64,000 nucleotides of DNA, from NCBI GenBank assembly GCA_021464245.1, contig JADCRB010000039.1:892119-956118 (forward strand). Direction: 5' to 3'. The notes beneath the pieces were generated by a model, which was given only the letters and a program-made list of their open reading frames with translations, ran no database searches and was not told the origin of the DNA. The translations under genes were made by a program, and so were the position numbers. The stretch's first letter is position 1; every line of letters begins with the position of its first letter. The stretch comes from Carallia brachiata (Eukaryota > Streptophyta > Magnoliopsida > Malpighiales > Rhizophoraceae). This document shows positions 1 to 11,168 of the stretch, piece by piece.

Positions 1-520
1 GACACAAATGTCTTATACAACTAAAAATGCAAATTACTACAATTGAACACTTATTAGAAGAATTGAAAGCATTTACAGGCCAAAAGGTGTTGGAAATGTT
101 TTTTGCATTGAAATTAAGGTTTTTTGTAAGCGTTTTACCTCATTCAAGTTTAAATTTGGGTTAAATAAGCCATTAATGCAGAAAATCACTTATTTGCAAG
201 AAATGAAGTAATTTAGCCTCTTCACTAATGACACAAATGGTCTTATGCAACTATAAATGCAAAATATGATCAATAGAACACTTATTAGAGCGAATTGAAT
301 GCATTTAACACCCAAAAGTTGTTGGAAAACGTTTTTGTATTGAAATTAAAGGTTTTGTAAGCATTTATACTTATTTAAGTTTAATTTTGGTCAAATAAGC
401 CATTAAAATGCAAGAAATCACTTATTTCAAGAAATAAAGTAATTTAGCCTCTTTTGTTCATCACACAAATGGTCTTATGCAGCTAAAAATGTAAATTACG
501 ATCAATTGAACACTTATTGG
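1..520. repeat. Satellite-like tandem repeat, about 2.2 units of ~232 bp (left array)
   Basis: A unit of about 231-232 bp recurs head to tail. The marker cacttattag falls near 48, 279 and 511 (last copy gg-ended), and each unit contains acaaatg-tcttat, a ttaaataagcc block and an atttagcctctt end. The array runs off the left edge of the window, so its true length is unknown. The same unit reappears at 4156-4570 beyond the TTL pseudogene. Units differ by scattered substitutions and small indels, so the array is not fresh. No coding potential seen. Confidence 0.85.
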
Positions 521-1581
521 NTCTTAAAAAAAAACAACACACACAAAATACCAAAATATCGGTCCAATGGACGGCACACCCACCAACCACACAACCATAC
601 AACAACTTTTTACATGTTCAAAATTCCATGTGCCCCCCATGCTAAGTCTCAAGCCCGCACGGGTATACGTCGTTTTGCATCTGATAAATAACAATTGAGC
701 TTGTAAATGATTTGAAATTTGAAGCCGCAAAGGCGTCAACGTGGCGTTACTGGCAATGGCCATTTTCAGCAACAAATACCAAAATTCAAATTCCAAGTGT
801 TTTTGCCCTCTGTTCGTAAATATTATGAACGAGTAGTGTAAAATATTATGAATGAGTCTAAAATATTAAGTGACTCAGATATCAAAAAATAAAAAGGATG
901 TACACAAAAAATTTTTGTACTGATAGAAGTGTAGGCAAATGCGAGAATTCAAAACAAAGAAAAATCGAAAAAAGTTTAAATAAATAACATAACAGTAACC
1001 TTGATACTACATTTCAATTTAAAATTTTAAAGCATTAGGATTATAAATTTTTTTCACTTATAAATTACTTATTTTTTTTTCTTTTCTGATATGAAATATT
1101 TGATACAATAACTCACATATAATATCTTAATAAAAATATAGTAAACAGGGTAATTAATGTGAGTGGCAACCATCCCCAGTTTAGCGGTGGGAAGTGGCTT
1201 CAAACCTGCAACTCCAACCACCGAAATCCAAATTTTAAAAAATGGGACAAACAAGAGCTTATAGTTTCAGAGAACAATGGGTATCTTTTATGAGCAGAAT
1301 GCTTCCCTACCTCCACACAAGTTTTGATTTCTTTTTTAGCCTCTTGTCCCAAGACCCCAACTTTCTAATGTCACTTAGTTTCTTGGAAGTCACACTATTA
1401 TTTCTCATCAAAAACAAATAAATAAATAACACATTTATAGACTTTTGAATTTATATATAAAGATGCATCCCTTCTAAGGAGTAATCCTATAGCATTGAAT
1501 CCTTCACACTCAAGCCATTGGCAATATCATTCTCTTTGTTTCCCGATTTCTTCTCATATTGTTCAGTGAATCACGGCAGAA
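521..1581. other. Intergenic, 5' flank of TTL pseudogene
   Basis: AT-rich non-coding sequence. It starts with a single ambiguous base at 521, exactly where the satellite array breaks off, so the junction may be an assembly join. Short open frames here have no recognisable domains. The last ~130 bases before 1582 are the likely 5' UTR of the TTL gene. Confidence 0.6.
1452..1460 (+). promoter_or_regulatory. Possible TATA box of TTL gene
   Basis: The string tatatataa lies about 120 bases upstream of the ATG at 1582, a normal spacing for a plant core promoter plus a short 5' UTR. Such strings are common in AT-rich DNA, so this rests on position alone. Confidence 0.4.
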
Positions 1582-4078
1582 ATGTCGAAGTATTCTAGTG
1601 ACGCTCAACTGGGTTGTGGCCTGATGGGAGCCATTTATGGTCGCAGTAAATTCCATATCCGAAAAGCAACTGTACATTCCATGCCTATAGAAATCAGCGA
1701 CAATATTGCTGAGAAGCCTCCAGTTAATAATTCAAGTGGGCAGCAGAGCAAATGTGATACTGCTTCCCTTGGCTCTAGTTTGGCTAAACCTTCACCAAAA
1801 CTAGAGCGAAAAGACGCAAGGAAGCACAATTCGGCTCCTCCAATTCCTTTGGTTTCTCTTCGGCAGGATGAAGGTAGAAGAGCCTCAAATACTGCCAGGA
1901 GCTCAATATCGTCTTCGTCGAGCTCATGCCAAACAAATTTAACAACCCAATGAGGCCAAGCCAAGGAGGGGCTGGAAAATTGACTCCACAGAGTTTATTC
2001 CAATAGCAACACCACAACATAATAAATCCAATGATGGCAAGTCCATGTTTCGAGCAACTTCAAGCAATGTATTGCCGACAGGCCAACTTGGCAACTTGTC
2101 ACAGCAGGGCAATGGGAGTGCCTGTAAAATTCAGAGGAATCTTCAGGAAGTAAAATCCACAACAAGGTCCAGTAAAGACCGAAGCCTGTTTGGTGCGAGT
2201 GGTCTCATGGGCAACATTATCAGGCAGCCAAGTGAAATGTCGCGACGGTCTGAAGGTCTGGTGAATACAACGAATCCTGATGTTCTGAAAAACCTTGGAA
2301 ACGAGAAGTACAAGCAGGGAAAATTTGAAGAAGCCTTGGCTTTGTATGATCGATCAATCGCGCTTGATTCTACCAAGGCAACATATAGAAGCAATAGAAG
2401 TGCTGCTTTGACACGATTAGGCCGTCTTGTAGATGCTGTAGTGGAGTGCAAAGAAGCTATTAGGCTTGATCCTTCTTATGAAAGAGCTCGTCACCGCTTG
2501 GCAACATTGTATGTCAGACTGGGAGAAGCAGAGAAGGCATTGTATCAGTACAAACTAGCAGGGCCAATTGCGGACCCCAAAGACATTGCTCAGGCTCAGG
2601 CTCTTCAAAAGCACCTCAGTGGGTGTACCCAAGCTCGAAAATTAAAAGAATGGAAAACCTTATTGAAGGAGACAGCGAATGCAATTTCCTCAGGTGCTGA
2701 TTCTGCTCCTCAGGTTAGCTCTCTCACCACAATTTCTTGCCTATTTATGATTGCAATGGTAAAAACCGTTGTGCATTTTTCAGTTGATTCAATCTGTGTC
2801 AGCTTACCTTAGTTACATTCAGGTATATGCTATGCAAGCTGAGGCCTTGCTGAGGCTTAAGAGACATCAGGATGCCTACACTGCCTACCAAATGGGATCG
2901 AATTTTTGCATGAATTCTTTTACAGAGCTCTTTGGCGTGGCTGCTGGCGCTTACTTCTTAATGACCGGGGCAGAAGTCTACATGGCTGCCGGCAGGTTGG
3001 TAATTAATAACTCGTTTCCAATTCCAAGTCAAGAAAAAGCTATCAGAAGAGAAGGAAAGAGCTAATTATTATCATTGTGATCAATAGGTTTGAAGATGCT
3101 ATCGCAGCAGCCCAGCAAGCAGCTCGACTTGATCCAAGCAACCGAGAAATTTGCAGCATGGTAAAGAATGTTAAAGCAGTAGCATCTGCCAGATTGAGTG
3201 GTAACTTGCTATTCAGGGCATCAAAATTCGCGGAGGCCTGTGTTGCGTACAGCCAAGGACTTGAACATGAGCCCCACAACTCAGTTTTACTATGCAATCG
3301 AGCAGCTTGCCGATCCAAGCTTGGCCAATTAGAAAAGGCTGTGGAAGATTGCACGGCAGCTCTTTACTTGCAACCTAATTATGTCAAAGCCAGGCTAAGG
3401 CGGGCTGATTGTAATGTCAAGGTAATTTAATTAGCACTCAATTGATTTTTTTTTTTTTTTCCAAATTTTTTTACGTTGGCTTCTCTGTTCACTTTGGTCA
3501 TTGGGTGATTATAGCTTCAAAGATGGGAAGCCTGCATTGAAGATTACGAGCTGTTGATAGGAGAAAGTCCAGCAGATGAGGAGGTGGGCCAGGCCTTGAT
3601 CGAAGCCCGTATCAGGCTGAAGAAGCAACGAGGTGAAAACACACGATTGAACAAGATTTGTTTGTATTAACCAAAAAAAAAAAAACAAGATTTGTTTGTT
3701 TGCCAGCAGGGCAAAATTTTTTTTTTTTTTTGATATCTAAAACTTAAACCATCTGGTTTAGGGAGGGAGACAAACTCTTGACTTCTATTTTGCTGGTATA
3801 TGGCTACTGCTATCCAAGATACAAGCTTGTCGGAGCTTAACATAAATCTCTAACTAAACTAAATCAATATTAAGATGCAAAATTGGTAAAAATCAGCAGC
3901 AAATGAGGACATGTCTAATAGTTGTCTCGCTGTTCTCAGGTGGAAACTGAAGACCACCTATACTTGGGGAAAATCGGAGGGTGCGACGTCTATGCCATAC
4001 TTCAAGATGTGCGAGAATAACTCAAGAGTTACAGAAATTCCTGGCGGCGGAGAGGGAGAATTGTTAGATGAAAAATAG
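1582..4078 (+). pseudogene. TTL-type TPR / thioredoxin-like protein gene, decayed (lost thioredoxin core)
   Basis: The encoded protein matches plant TPR-repeat thioredoxin-like (TTL) proteins, scaffold proteins linked to brassinosteroid and osmotic-stress responses. Exons can be read at 1582-2713, 2823-2995, 3088-3421, 3515-~3640 and 3940-4078, with GT-AG introns and consistent phases. A low-complexity Ser-rich N-terminus leads to FIPIATP, then TPR blocks starting LGNEKYKQGKFEEAL and a second set around RASKFAEACVAYSQGLE. Damage: a one-base shift between about 1905 and 1960 separates the N-terminus from the TPR part. Exon 4 reads through KKQRGE into unrelated sequence and stops at 3668-3670. 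The middle of the C-terminal thioredoxin-like domain is missing. Its last exon survives at 3940-4078 (VETEDH..., then MPYFKMCENNSRVTEIPG) but has another one-base shift near 3970. The N-terminal break could be a sequencing error; the loss of the thioredoxin core cannot. Confidence 0.85.
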
Positions 4079-4155
4079 TCAAATTGCGTAGCAGTTGAAC
4101 ATAACACAAAACTTGTATATAGGCCTATTCATCAGAGTCTACAATAATATCCAAA

Positions 4156-4570
4156 CTAGACTTTTTCTGAGCATTTATATTTTATTTAAGTTTAATTTGA
4201 GTTAAATAAGATATTAAAATAAAAGAAAATAACTTATTTGTATGAAATTAAGTGATTTAACCTTTTTATTCAGGCCACAAATGCTCTTTTCCAACTAATA
4301 AATACAAATCATGATCAATTGCACACTTATTAGAGGAAATTTAATGCATTTAACACCCAAAAATGTGTTGGAAATGCTTTTTTCATTGAAATTATTAGTT
4401 TTTGTGAGCATTTTTATGTATTTAAGTTCAATTTGGGTTAAATAAGCCATTAAAATGAAAAAAATCACTTATTTGCATGAAATTAAGTGATTTAGCCTCT
4501 TTATTCACGTTACAAAAGGTCTTATACAACTAATAAAAGTAAATTATGACCAATTGCACACTTATTAGTT
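4156..4570. repeat. Satellite-like ~232-bp repeat (right array), about 1.8 units
   Basis: Same repeat and same orientation as 1-520. The cacttattag marker recurs near 4324 and 4559, about 235 bp apart, with the same ttaaataag and tttagcctcttt blocks. The TTL pseudogene therefore sits between two blocks of one tandem repeat family. Confidence 0.85.
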
Positions 4571-6124
4571 CATCGACACTCATATAACGTCCTACTGCTA
4601 TTTTCTTTTTTCCCTTGATTGTAACCTTTTTTAATTAAAAATTTATTGAATTGTGAGTTACGGAATAAGAATAGCTCTCTGTCTCTATAAACTCTATGCG
4701 CCTCTAGGCATTAGAACTCGGGATTGGTTGCACCCTGGATTGAACCTCCTTAACGTTGCAGAAATTTAAGAGAAAAAAACCCAAAGTGAGCTGTTGTCAC
4801 ATAAATCCGTTTCATTCTTAAATTAAGGCAACTAGGTGAAAACTGGCCCATTAGCTTGCGAGAAGGATGGAAAAAAGATTGGTTGCACCCTGGATTGGCC
4901 CTCGTTTAAACCTTTTTTGTATTTCCTGTTGGGCCGTATCCGAATGATGATTTATTGGACCATGTTATAGAAAGACAAAATGGAGCCCAACAAATGTGTC
5001 ATTCTAATCTACTGTCCGATCGGAATCTAACCCAATCCGGCTGTTTGTTACGTCCATATTTTGGCATGGGTGATGTTTCAACAACGCCAATGACCAATCA
5101 GGCGATCGCAACTCACCAATCCCGGGAACAACATACAATTAATTGTTAATTCTGTAATTAGACACCAAGCCCCTAGCTTTTCTCACTGATTCATTAACGT
5201 GCTTGTTATCCATGCCAAGAATTGCAAATGCCCCTTACTTTTCTTTACGTTAATCTTAAACTTGTGTTTCTCATGAGACATTCTATAATTGATAATTTAG
5301 ATTTATATTTTAGAGGTTTTGGTTCTAATGTTGAAAAAAATTATGAGAATTATGAGAATAAATAGAATAATCCCTTACCGTATAATTTACTGCTCAATGG
5401 GCTTCTAATAAAGAAAATTTCTAGCAGAGAAAAAAAAATCTTACACGTGCCTTTATTGAAAAGAAAAAGAAAAAAATCTCTCGCAAAACATCTCAGTTAA
5501 TATAATTTAAAAGTCTATTTTAAATATTTAATGTTCTAATTTATAAAAATGTGAAAGTTATCTTTAATATATAACTTATAATTTAATAAATTTTTTAATA
5601 AAAAAAATTAGGTAAATCATTTCATTACGCATTGGCGAGGATCCCATCAGGTGGTATACAAAGACCTAAGTGATTGTTTGCTTGATTGCTAAAAGTCATG
5701 ATATTGGTCAGATTTTAGGAACTGAATTATCTCAAAGACCGCAAAGTCTATCAATTCTGTTACGAAAACAGTCAGTGCAATGCACCAACGTCCTGTCTAG
5801 GCGGGGACCATTTTTTGAGTAAAATGACACGTCTCCAGAGATCCATCATCGAATGTCTCTTTCTATCACCCAAAGTTAATTACACATCTTATATATTGAA
5901 TCACTCTCAAAGGGTAGAGATTGTATGCACCAAAACAAACGGGATCTCTACACAACTTTTCTTGCGGAATCTCTGCATAACTTCTCTTGAATTCTCAAAA
6001 CTTCTACCACTCCATCCGCATATGGCAGAGAACCTGTCACTGGAATCATCCATTTCAATAATTTGCATGCACGCGCGCACATACATATATATATAATCTG
6101 CTAGTTGATTCAGTAACTCAAGTT

Positions 6125-6156
6125 TAATAATAATAATAATTATTATTATTATTATT
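6125..6156. repeat. (AAT)n(ATT)n microsatellite, self-complementary
   Basis: A run of aat triplets switches to att triplets, giving a perfect inverted repeat that could fold into a hairpin. Confidence 0.9.
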
Positions 6157-6724
6157 TTTGTTAACAGCAAAGTTTCTCCACCAATAATTAGAGGTGAAGT
6201 ACATGGTTTAATCATTTCATTTCTTAGGCACCAATGATGGGCTGAATCTAGTGCAAGTTGTGGGACCTTTTGTTTACACGCTTGACATAGATGCAAAGAG
6301 GGAATTTTTTTCCATTGCCTTGGAAGCATGTTGGGTGTCGCCATATAATATTTATGTCTTCTCCACGTCGAGAACATTAGTGGATTCCAACTCCTCCTCA
6401 ACCATCACGGATTCCCTTCATCTATCAGTGGGTTTCCCTTTCACCACCTAACTTTGAAAATAACCAATAAACTAGAAATTCGATCCATTAGAAGACCACT
6501 TAGAGATTCCTCTGATCTACTATTGTGGGCTCTCTCAAATCTAAGTGCCCAATAGCTGTCGTCCGTCTTTCTGTTCCTATGCAATTGCCATGTTCCCACC
6601 GTTTAGTATCTAATCTTATATTTTATTTCCGTCTTTGGTCTTGTTTCTTTTCGTGGGATCACCAAGTTTAGTTGCTAATTAATGTAGAAATATATCTCGT
6701 TATATACCACCCATCAACCATCAA

Positions 6725-6748
6725 ATATATATATATATATATATATAT
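6725..6748. repeat. (AT)n microsatellite
   Basis: Uninterrupted at dinucleotides over about 24 bases, shortly 5' of the R1 insertion. Confidence 0.9.
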
Positions 6749-6974
6749 AGTTTTTTTTTTCTTTTTGGCAATTTTTTATAAATCTTTGTGTTCCTTTTGT
6801 TGTGCCCCCTATAAATATGAGGTCCCAGCATTTTGCTTCTCGTTTTTCGAAAAGCTTATCACATTTAGATGTATGGGCAATTCGGATGACCATGTAGTGA
6901 TTCCCTTCTTTAATTGTCTGAGACAAGGATTATGAGGTATTATCTGTGTGATTAATGGCTGATAGACAAGACAA

Positions 6975-7789
6975 TGTAAATGCATTAAAAAAAAAAAAAA
7001 AGGGACTTGGTCATGGTTGGCAGTTGCCGACCTTGAAAATCAAGGTCGGCAATTGCCAATTCAAATATTGCAGGCCACCAACCCTTTTGGGGTTGGTGGC
7101 ACAGTCCACTTTGAAGGCTTATAAATAGGCCCTCACCCCAGTTTAATAGAGATAGATTCAGCAAATCTGTAAACAGAAAAATTCGAAAATTTGAGAGAAA
7201 AAGAAAATTTTGAAAATTTCTCAAGAAAATTTTTCCTTTTTTTACGTACTTTTACTCTGCAGTATACTCTCCTAACTCCTTTTTGAGAGATATTTTAGGG
7301 GTAAGCCCTAAAAAATTTGTTGTTTCCATTTCTAAAATTATTTTTAGGTTTATATTCTCGGATCGCTCTAGATCTAAATTTATGAGAATATAGATCTAAA
7401 AATATCAAATTACTACAAATCCGACTGGGATTAATTCTTATACGGCCCTCAGCAAAATTCAGGCAGCTCATCCGAGAACAAGTCCCTTCGACCCTCGGTG
7501 AAATTAAGTCCGATCGGCTCAAATCAGGTCTCTACGGTTCTTAACCGTAGTCAAAACGTCCAAATCAGATCTGATTTCAGTCTACCCAATTCAAGAAAAA
7601 ACTGTGGAAATTATTTCTGTCAAGATCAAGCTCGTGCAGCCCTTGACGGAATCAAAAAAGGAACACTAATCGGAGGATTTACGGAGATCGACCCCACGTA
7701 AATTTTTTTTTATTTTTACAATTTTTATTTGTAATTTATTTTTGTATTTTCGAGTTTAATTATTTTAGACTCGAAATTTACCCCTTACA
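6975..7789 (+). repeat. R1 5' LTR
   Basis: Starts TGTAAATGCATT and ends CCCCTTACA. It contains a TATA box (tataaata near 7120) and, near its start, a perfect hairpin (ttgccgaccttg / caaggtcggcaa, 7024-7052). It matches 16548-17361 along its whole length with scattered substitutions. Confidence 0.95.
7024..7052. other. Perfect hairpin in R1 5' LTR U3
   Basis: The 12-base arm ttgccgaccttg pairs exactly with caaggtcggcaa across a 5-base loop. The same hairpin occurs in the R1 3' LTR (about 16597-16625) and, with slight mismatches, in both R2 LTRs (about 42737-42778 and 48570-48605). It may act in transcription or be a regulatory palindrome; function unknown. Confidence 0.85.
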
Positions 7790-7812
7790 AATTTTTGGCA
7801 CGCTCAGTGGGA
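7790..7812 (+). other. R1 primer-binding-site region
   Basis: Directly after the LTR comes aatttttggcacgctcag followed by tgggacc. R2 has nearly the same string next to its own 5' LTR, so it is conserved at the expected primer-site position. It is not the initiator-Met type seen in R3. I cannot name the tRNA with confidence. Confidence 0.7.
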
Positions 7813-8355
7813 CCTCTTCACCTCCATCTCTTGTTCCTTAAAAAAAAAAAAAAGGCAAAAAGAAAAGAGCCAAGAAAAAAGAAAAAGAAAAAGAAAAAAG
7901 AAAAAGAAAAACTAGAGAAAAAGACAAAAAAGGTAAAAAAGTAAAAAAAAAAGTAAAAAGTAAAAAGTAAAAAAAAAAATTTTACTGGTGTTCAGCACAT
8001 TAAATGACACCAAAAAAAAGTACAGCTGCCGGTACCAACAAGAAGGCAACGGCTCCATTGCCAGCATCAATTACCCTAACTGGATACGCAGGTCCAGAAA
8101 CCCGAAGACGGACACAATTTCTTACCGTCCAAACCCGACAAAATATTGAAACGGAGAGTCCACAGCTTGCACAATAACAGAACTCTCCCTGACTCTCTTG
8201 CCGCATGGAGGAGTCGATCACCCACCCCGATCGAAGTTGGGGGCAACGCAACAAAGCCCGCTCAACAGAATCCAACTCATTCTATAGAGATCCACATAGA
8301 GGAATCAGAAGAGTTCTCTCCCCCAGTCTTTCGCGGAGCCTCATCTGTTGCTGTT

Positions 8356-9980
8356 ATGATGATCAACACAACCAGTACAGAAGAAAGGATTTCAGAATTG
8401 GAGAACAAGATTTTCAGCTGATCAGAGTCGTGGAGGAAAAAGATCAATAGATCGCCGCTCTCAAAGGAAAAGCCCCGATCCAAATTGATCCCGAAATCCG
8501 CGATGAGCAACCATATCCACCCGATTTCACTCCAGAAGCCACACCAGCTGACGTCTTCTCTGCAGAAAAGCGACCAGGTAGTTCTACACAGCTGCCACCC
8601 TCAAATTCTATAGCTTCGCTATCTGTTCAACAATTGCAGGAAATGATAGCCAATACGATCCGACTGCAACAAGCTACATCCTTCCATGGATCACAGATGT
8701 ACGTCAAACCGTACACCAGACGGATCGAAAATCTCAACATGCCTTTGGGCTACCAGCTGCCCAAATTTCAACAAGTCGACGGACAATGCGATCCCAAACA
8801 GCACATCGCCCACTTCGTTGAAACCTGCAACAACGCAGGGACTTACGGAGATCTCTTGGTGAAGCAGTTTGTTCGTTCACTTAGGGAGACCGCTTTCACC
8901 TGGTTCATAAATCTTGAACCAGAATCGATCGACAGTTGGAAACAGCTACAACGAGAGTTCCTCAACAGATTTTCAGCACTCGAAGGACGGTAAGTATGAT
9001 GGAGCTTACTAGCATCAAACAAAGGAAAGGAGAGCCCGTTGTCAAATACATCAACAGATGGCGTGCCCTCAACTTAGACTGCAAAGATCGTCTGACGGAG
9101 ACTTCTGCCGTGGAGATGTGCATCTAGGGAATGCATTGGGAGCTGTTATACATCCTGCAGGGCATCAAACCCCGAACCTTCGAAGAACTGGCGACCCGTG
9201 CACATGATATGGAGATAAGTATCCAGACTTCCGGAGGCACGGTTCCCATCCAATTGGACCAGCAAGGGGGCAGAAGGGAGATTAAGAAACCCAACAGTTT
9301 CATAAAAGGAAAAGAAGTGATGACTGTTGAAGCCGCACCAGTAAAAGTGGGAGCTAAAACGAAGGTAAATCCTCCGACCCAAATAACTCAGCCAAAACAA
9401 CAGGAAAGGCGAAAGGTGACATTGCGAGAGTTGGAGCAAAAGCAGTATCCATTCCCTGACTCAGACATCCCCGACATTGTTGAACAACTCTTGGAGGCGA
9501 AACTGATCGAACTCCCAGAGTGCAAGCGGCCAAATGAAAAGGATCGAGTCAACGATCCAAGATTCTGCAAATATCACCATATAGTAAGTCATCCAACCGA
9601 GAAATATTTCGTCCTAAAGGAGCTAATCATGAAGCTCAAAAGCCAGAATAAAATCATTCTGGACCAGGAAGGCATAACCTCGGCAAACCAGACCACCATC
9701 ACTTCAAAACCAAAAGAAGAAGTGACACACTGTAAGGAGGAGCCGCTCGACAACAAAAAGTCGACAACGGAGAAGGTATATGAAGCTCTCCAAACCCTTC
9801 TTGCTAACCCTCAGCTGTTTATAGCTTTGCAATCAACAGAAGTGTGGCAAAATCAAGTCAGCAATACTCTCCAGACCTCAGCTGAATCACAGCCATCAAA
9901 TGATTCTAACTCAGCGGAGCAGCAGGCGGACCAAAATCACGTCGGATGTTACTCTGCTATCTCATTTTCAGATGAGGATC
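8356..9980 (+). pseudogene. R1 gag (degenerate)
   Basis: This encodes the capsid-like Gag of a Ty3/gypsy element. The core retrotransposon-gag domain is recognisable at 8634-9127 (PLGYQLPKFQQ, HIAHFVETCNNAG, FTWFINLEPESIDSW, EYINRWRALNLDC-like). The less damaged R2 copy shows where it breaks: early stops or shifts around 8418-8450, a shift near 8970, and a CAG-to-TAG change at 9124-9126 where R2 has CIQGMHW. The C-terminal part (9131-9980) is basic and Gln/Thr-rich without a zinc knuckle I could see. In R1 it cannot give a full protein. Confidence 0.85.
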
Positions 9981-9984
9981 TCCT

Positions 9985-10300
9985 GCTGGGGTCCAAACCC
10001 CACAATCGGCCGTTGTATGTATCAGGCTATGTGAGAGAACAGAAGGTCCGACGTATTCTGATCGACGATGGTCAGCAGTCAATATTATCCCAAAATCCAC
10101 CATAAAGGAGCTCGGCATCGGCATTGATGAATTATCAGACAGCCGCTTGATGATTCATGGCTTTAATCAAGGAGGACAGAAAGCAATTGGGATGATTCGC
10201 TTGGAGCTAACTATCGGTAATCTCACTTCTAGCACTCTATTTCATGATCGATGCACGTACCACATATAAGATGTTGCTAGGACGACCGTGGATTCATGGA
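9985..10300 (+). pseudogene. R1 aspartic protease (degenerate)
   Basis: The frame contains [20 protein letters not shown], the start of a retroelement aspartic protease with D-D-G in place of the usual D-T/S-G. It then shifts by one base after the active-site Gly (about 10070). The rest reads on in another frame ([14 protein letters not shown], then LMIHGFNQGG). This protease would process the polyprotein in an intact element. Confidence 0.75.
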
Positions 10301-11168
10301 AATGGAGTTGTGCTCTCAAGCCTGCATCAGTGCTTCAAGTACTACAATGGTGGCGTTCAAAAGGTCAATGCTGACTTAAAGCCGTTCGATGATGCTGAAT
10401 CACATTTGGCGGATGCAGTCTTCTACACCAACACAGACAATCCGGAGATCATTCCATCAAAAGCTACTTGGATTGGGGGCATCCACAAAAAGGGAAAAGC
10501 TGTCGAAGAACCTGCCAATGCTCAACCCTAGGCTCCAACAAATGAAAAGCTGCCACAGCCTGCTGAACTTCGTCCGAAGGATGTTGCATCTTCAAGCTCC
10601 ACTCCAGTCCTACGCTATGTGCCGAAGTCACGACGCTCAGAAGGTCAACCCCCTTTCTCTTATTGTATTGATCTAAACAGGAGCAAGGACATAGCCAACC
10701 CAAGACAAAAGAGCTGCACAACCTGAAGGAGACTTACACTCTGCCGATACCAAAGATTGAGCCGGTTTTGTCTTCAAAACCATTAAAAGGCTTCGTCAAA
10801 CCACACACGGGGGCAGTCGAAGGCGGCTCACTTCCAGAAAGAAGAACACACGAAGGATTCGATCCTAATGCATACAAGCTCTTGGCCAAGGCGGGCTATG
10901 ACTTCTCAAACCCGAGCACAATGGGTACGCTGCCGTCCACACATGGCGCCGCTTCTCAAACATCACAGTCCCGACCTGGCTTAGGCTATCAGGAGAAGTC
11001 ACCTGTGCGGATCACGCTAAAGAGCCGAAGCCGAGCAGCTGATGCACGTGCCATCACCACCACCAAACAAGACAGGCTTATCCAGTCAAACAAAGAAGGT
11101 GAAGTCAGAGGTCTACATTTCATGTCACAATTAGCGATGAGGCTGAGTCCGACTCATCAGATGGTGAA
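10301..11168 (+). pseudogene. R1 region between protease and reverse transcriptase
   Basis: Continuation of the pol reading frame in broken pieces. The segment starting near 10251 has ARTTYKMLLGRPWIHG, typical of the protease-RT linker in this lineage. Beyond 10530 the frame is interrupted several times and then leads into acidic linker sequence before RT. No separate gene was seen. Confidence 0.6.

Larger units (their letters stand above)
4571..6974. other. Intergenic region between satellite array and retroelement R1
   Basis: No gene could be supported. A 21-bp direct repeat beginning gattggttgcaccctgga occurs at about 4720 and 4878. Two microsatellites are listed separately. Open frames around 4955-5149 and 5815-6450 have no domain, no codon pattern and overlap on both strands. 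Confidence 0.6.

Noticed and set aside
5907..6401. A 164-codon minus-strand frame
   Set aside because: It runs through the (AAT)n(ATT)n microsatellite, has a run of Ile from it, and shows no domain or splice logic.
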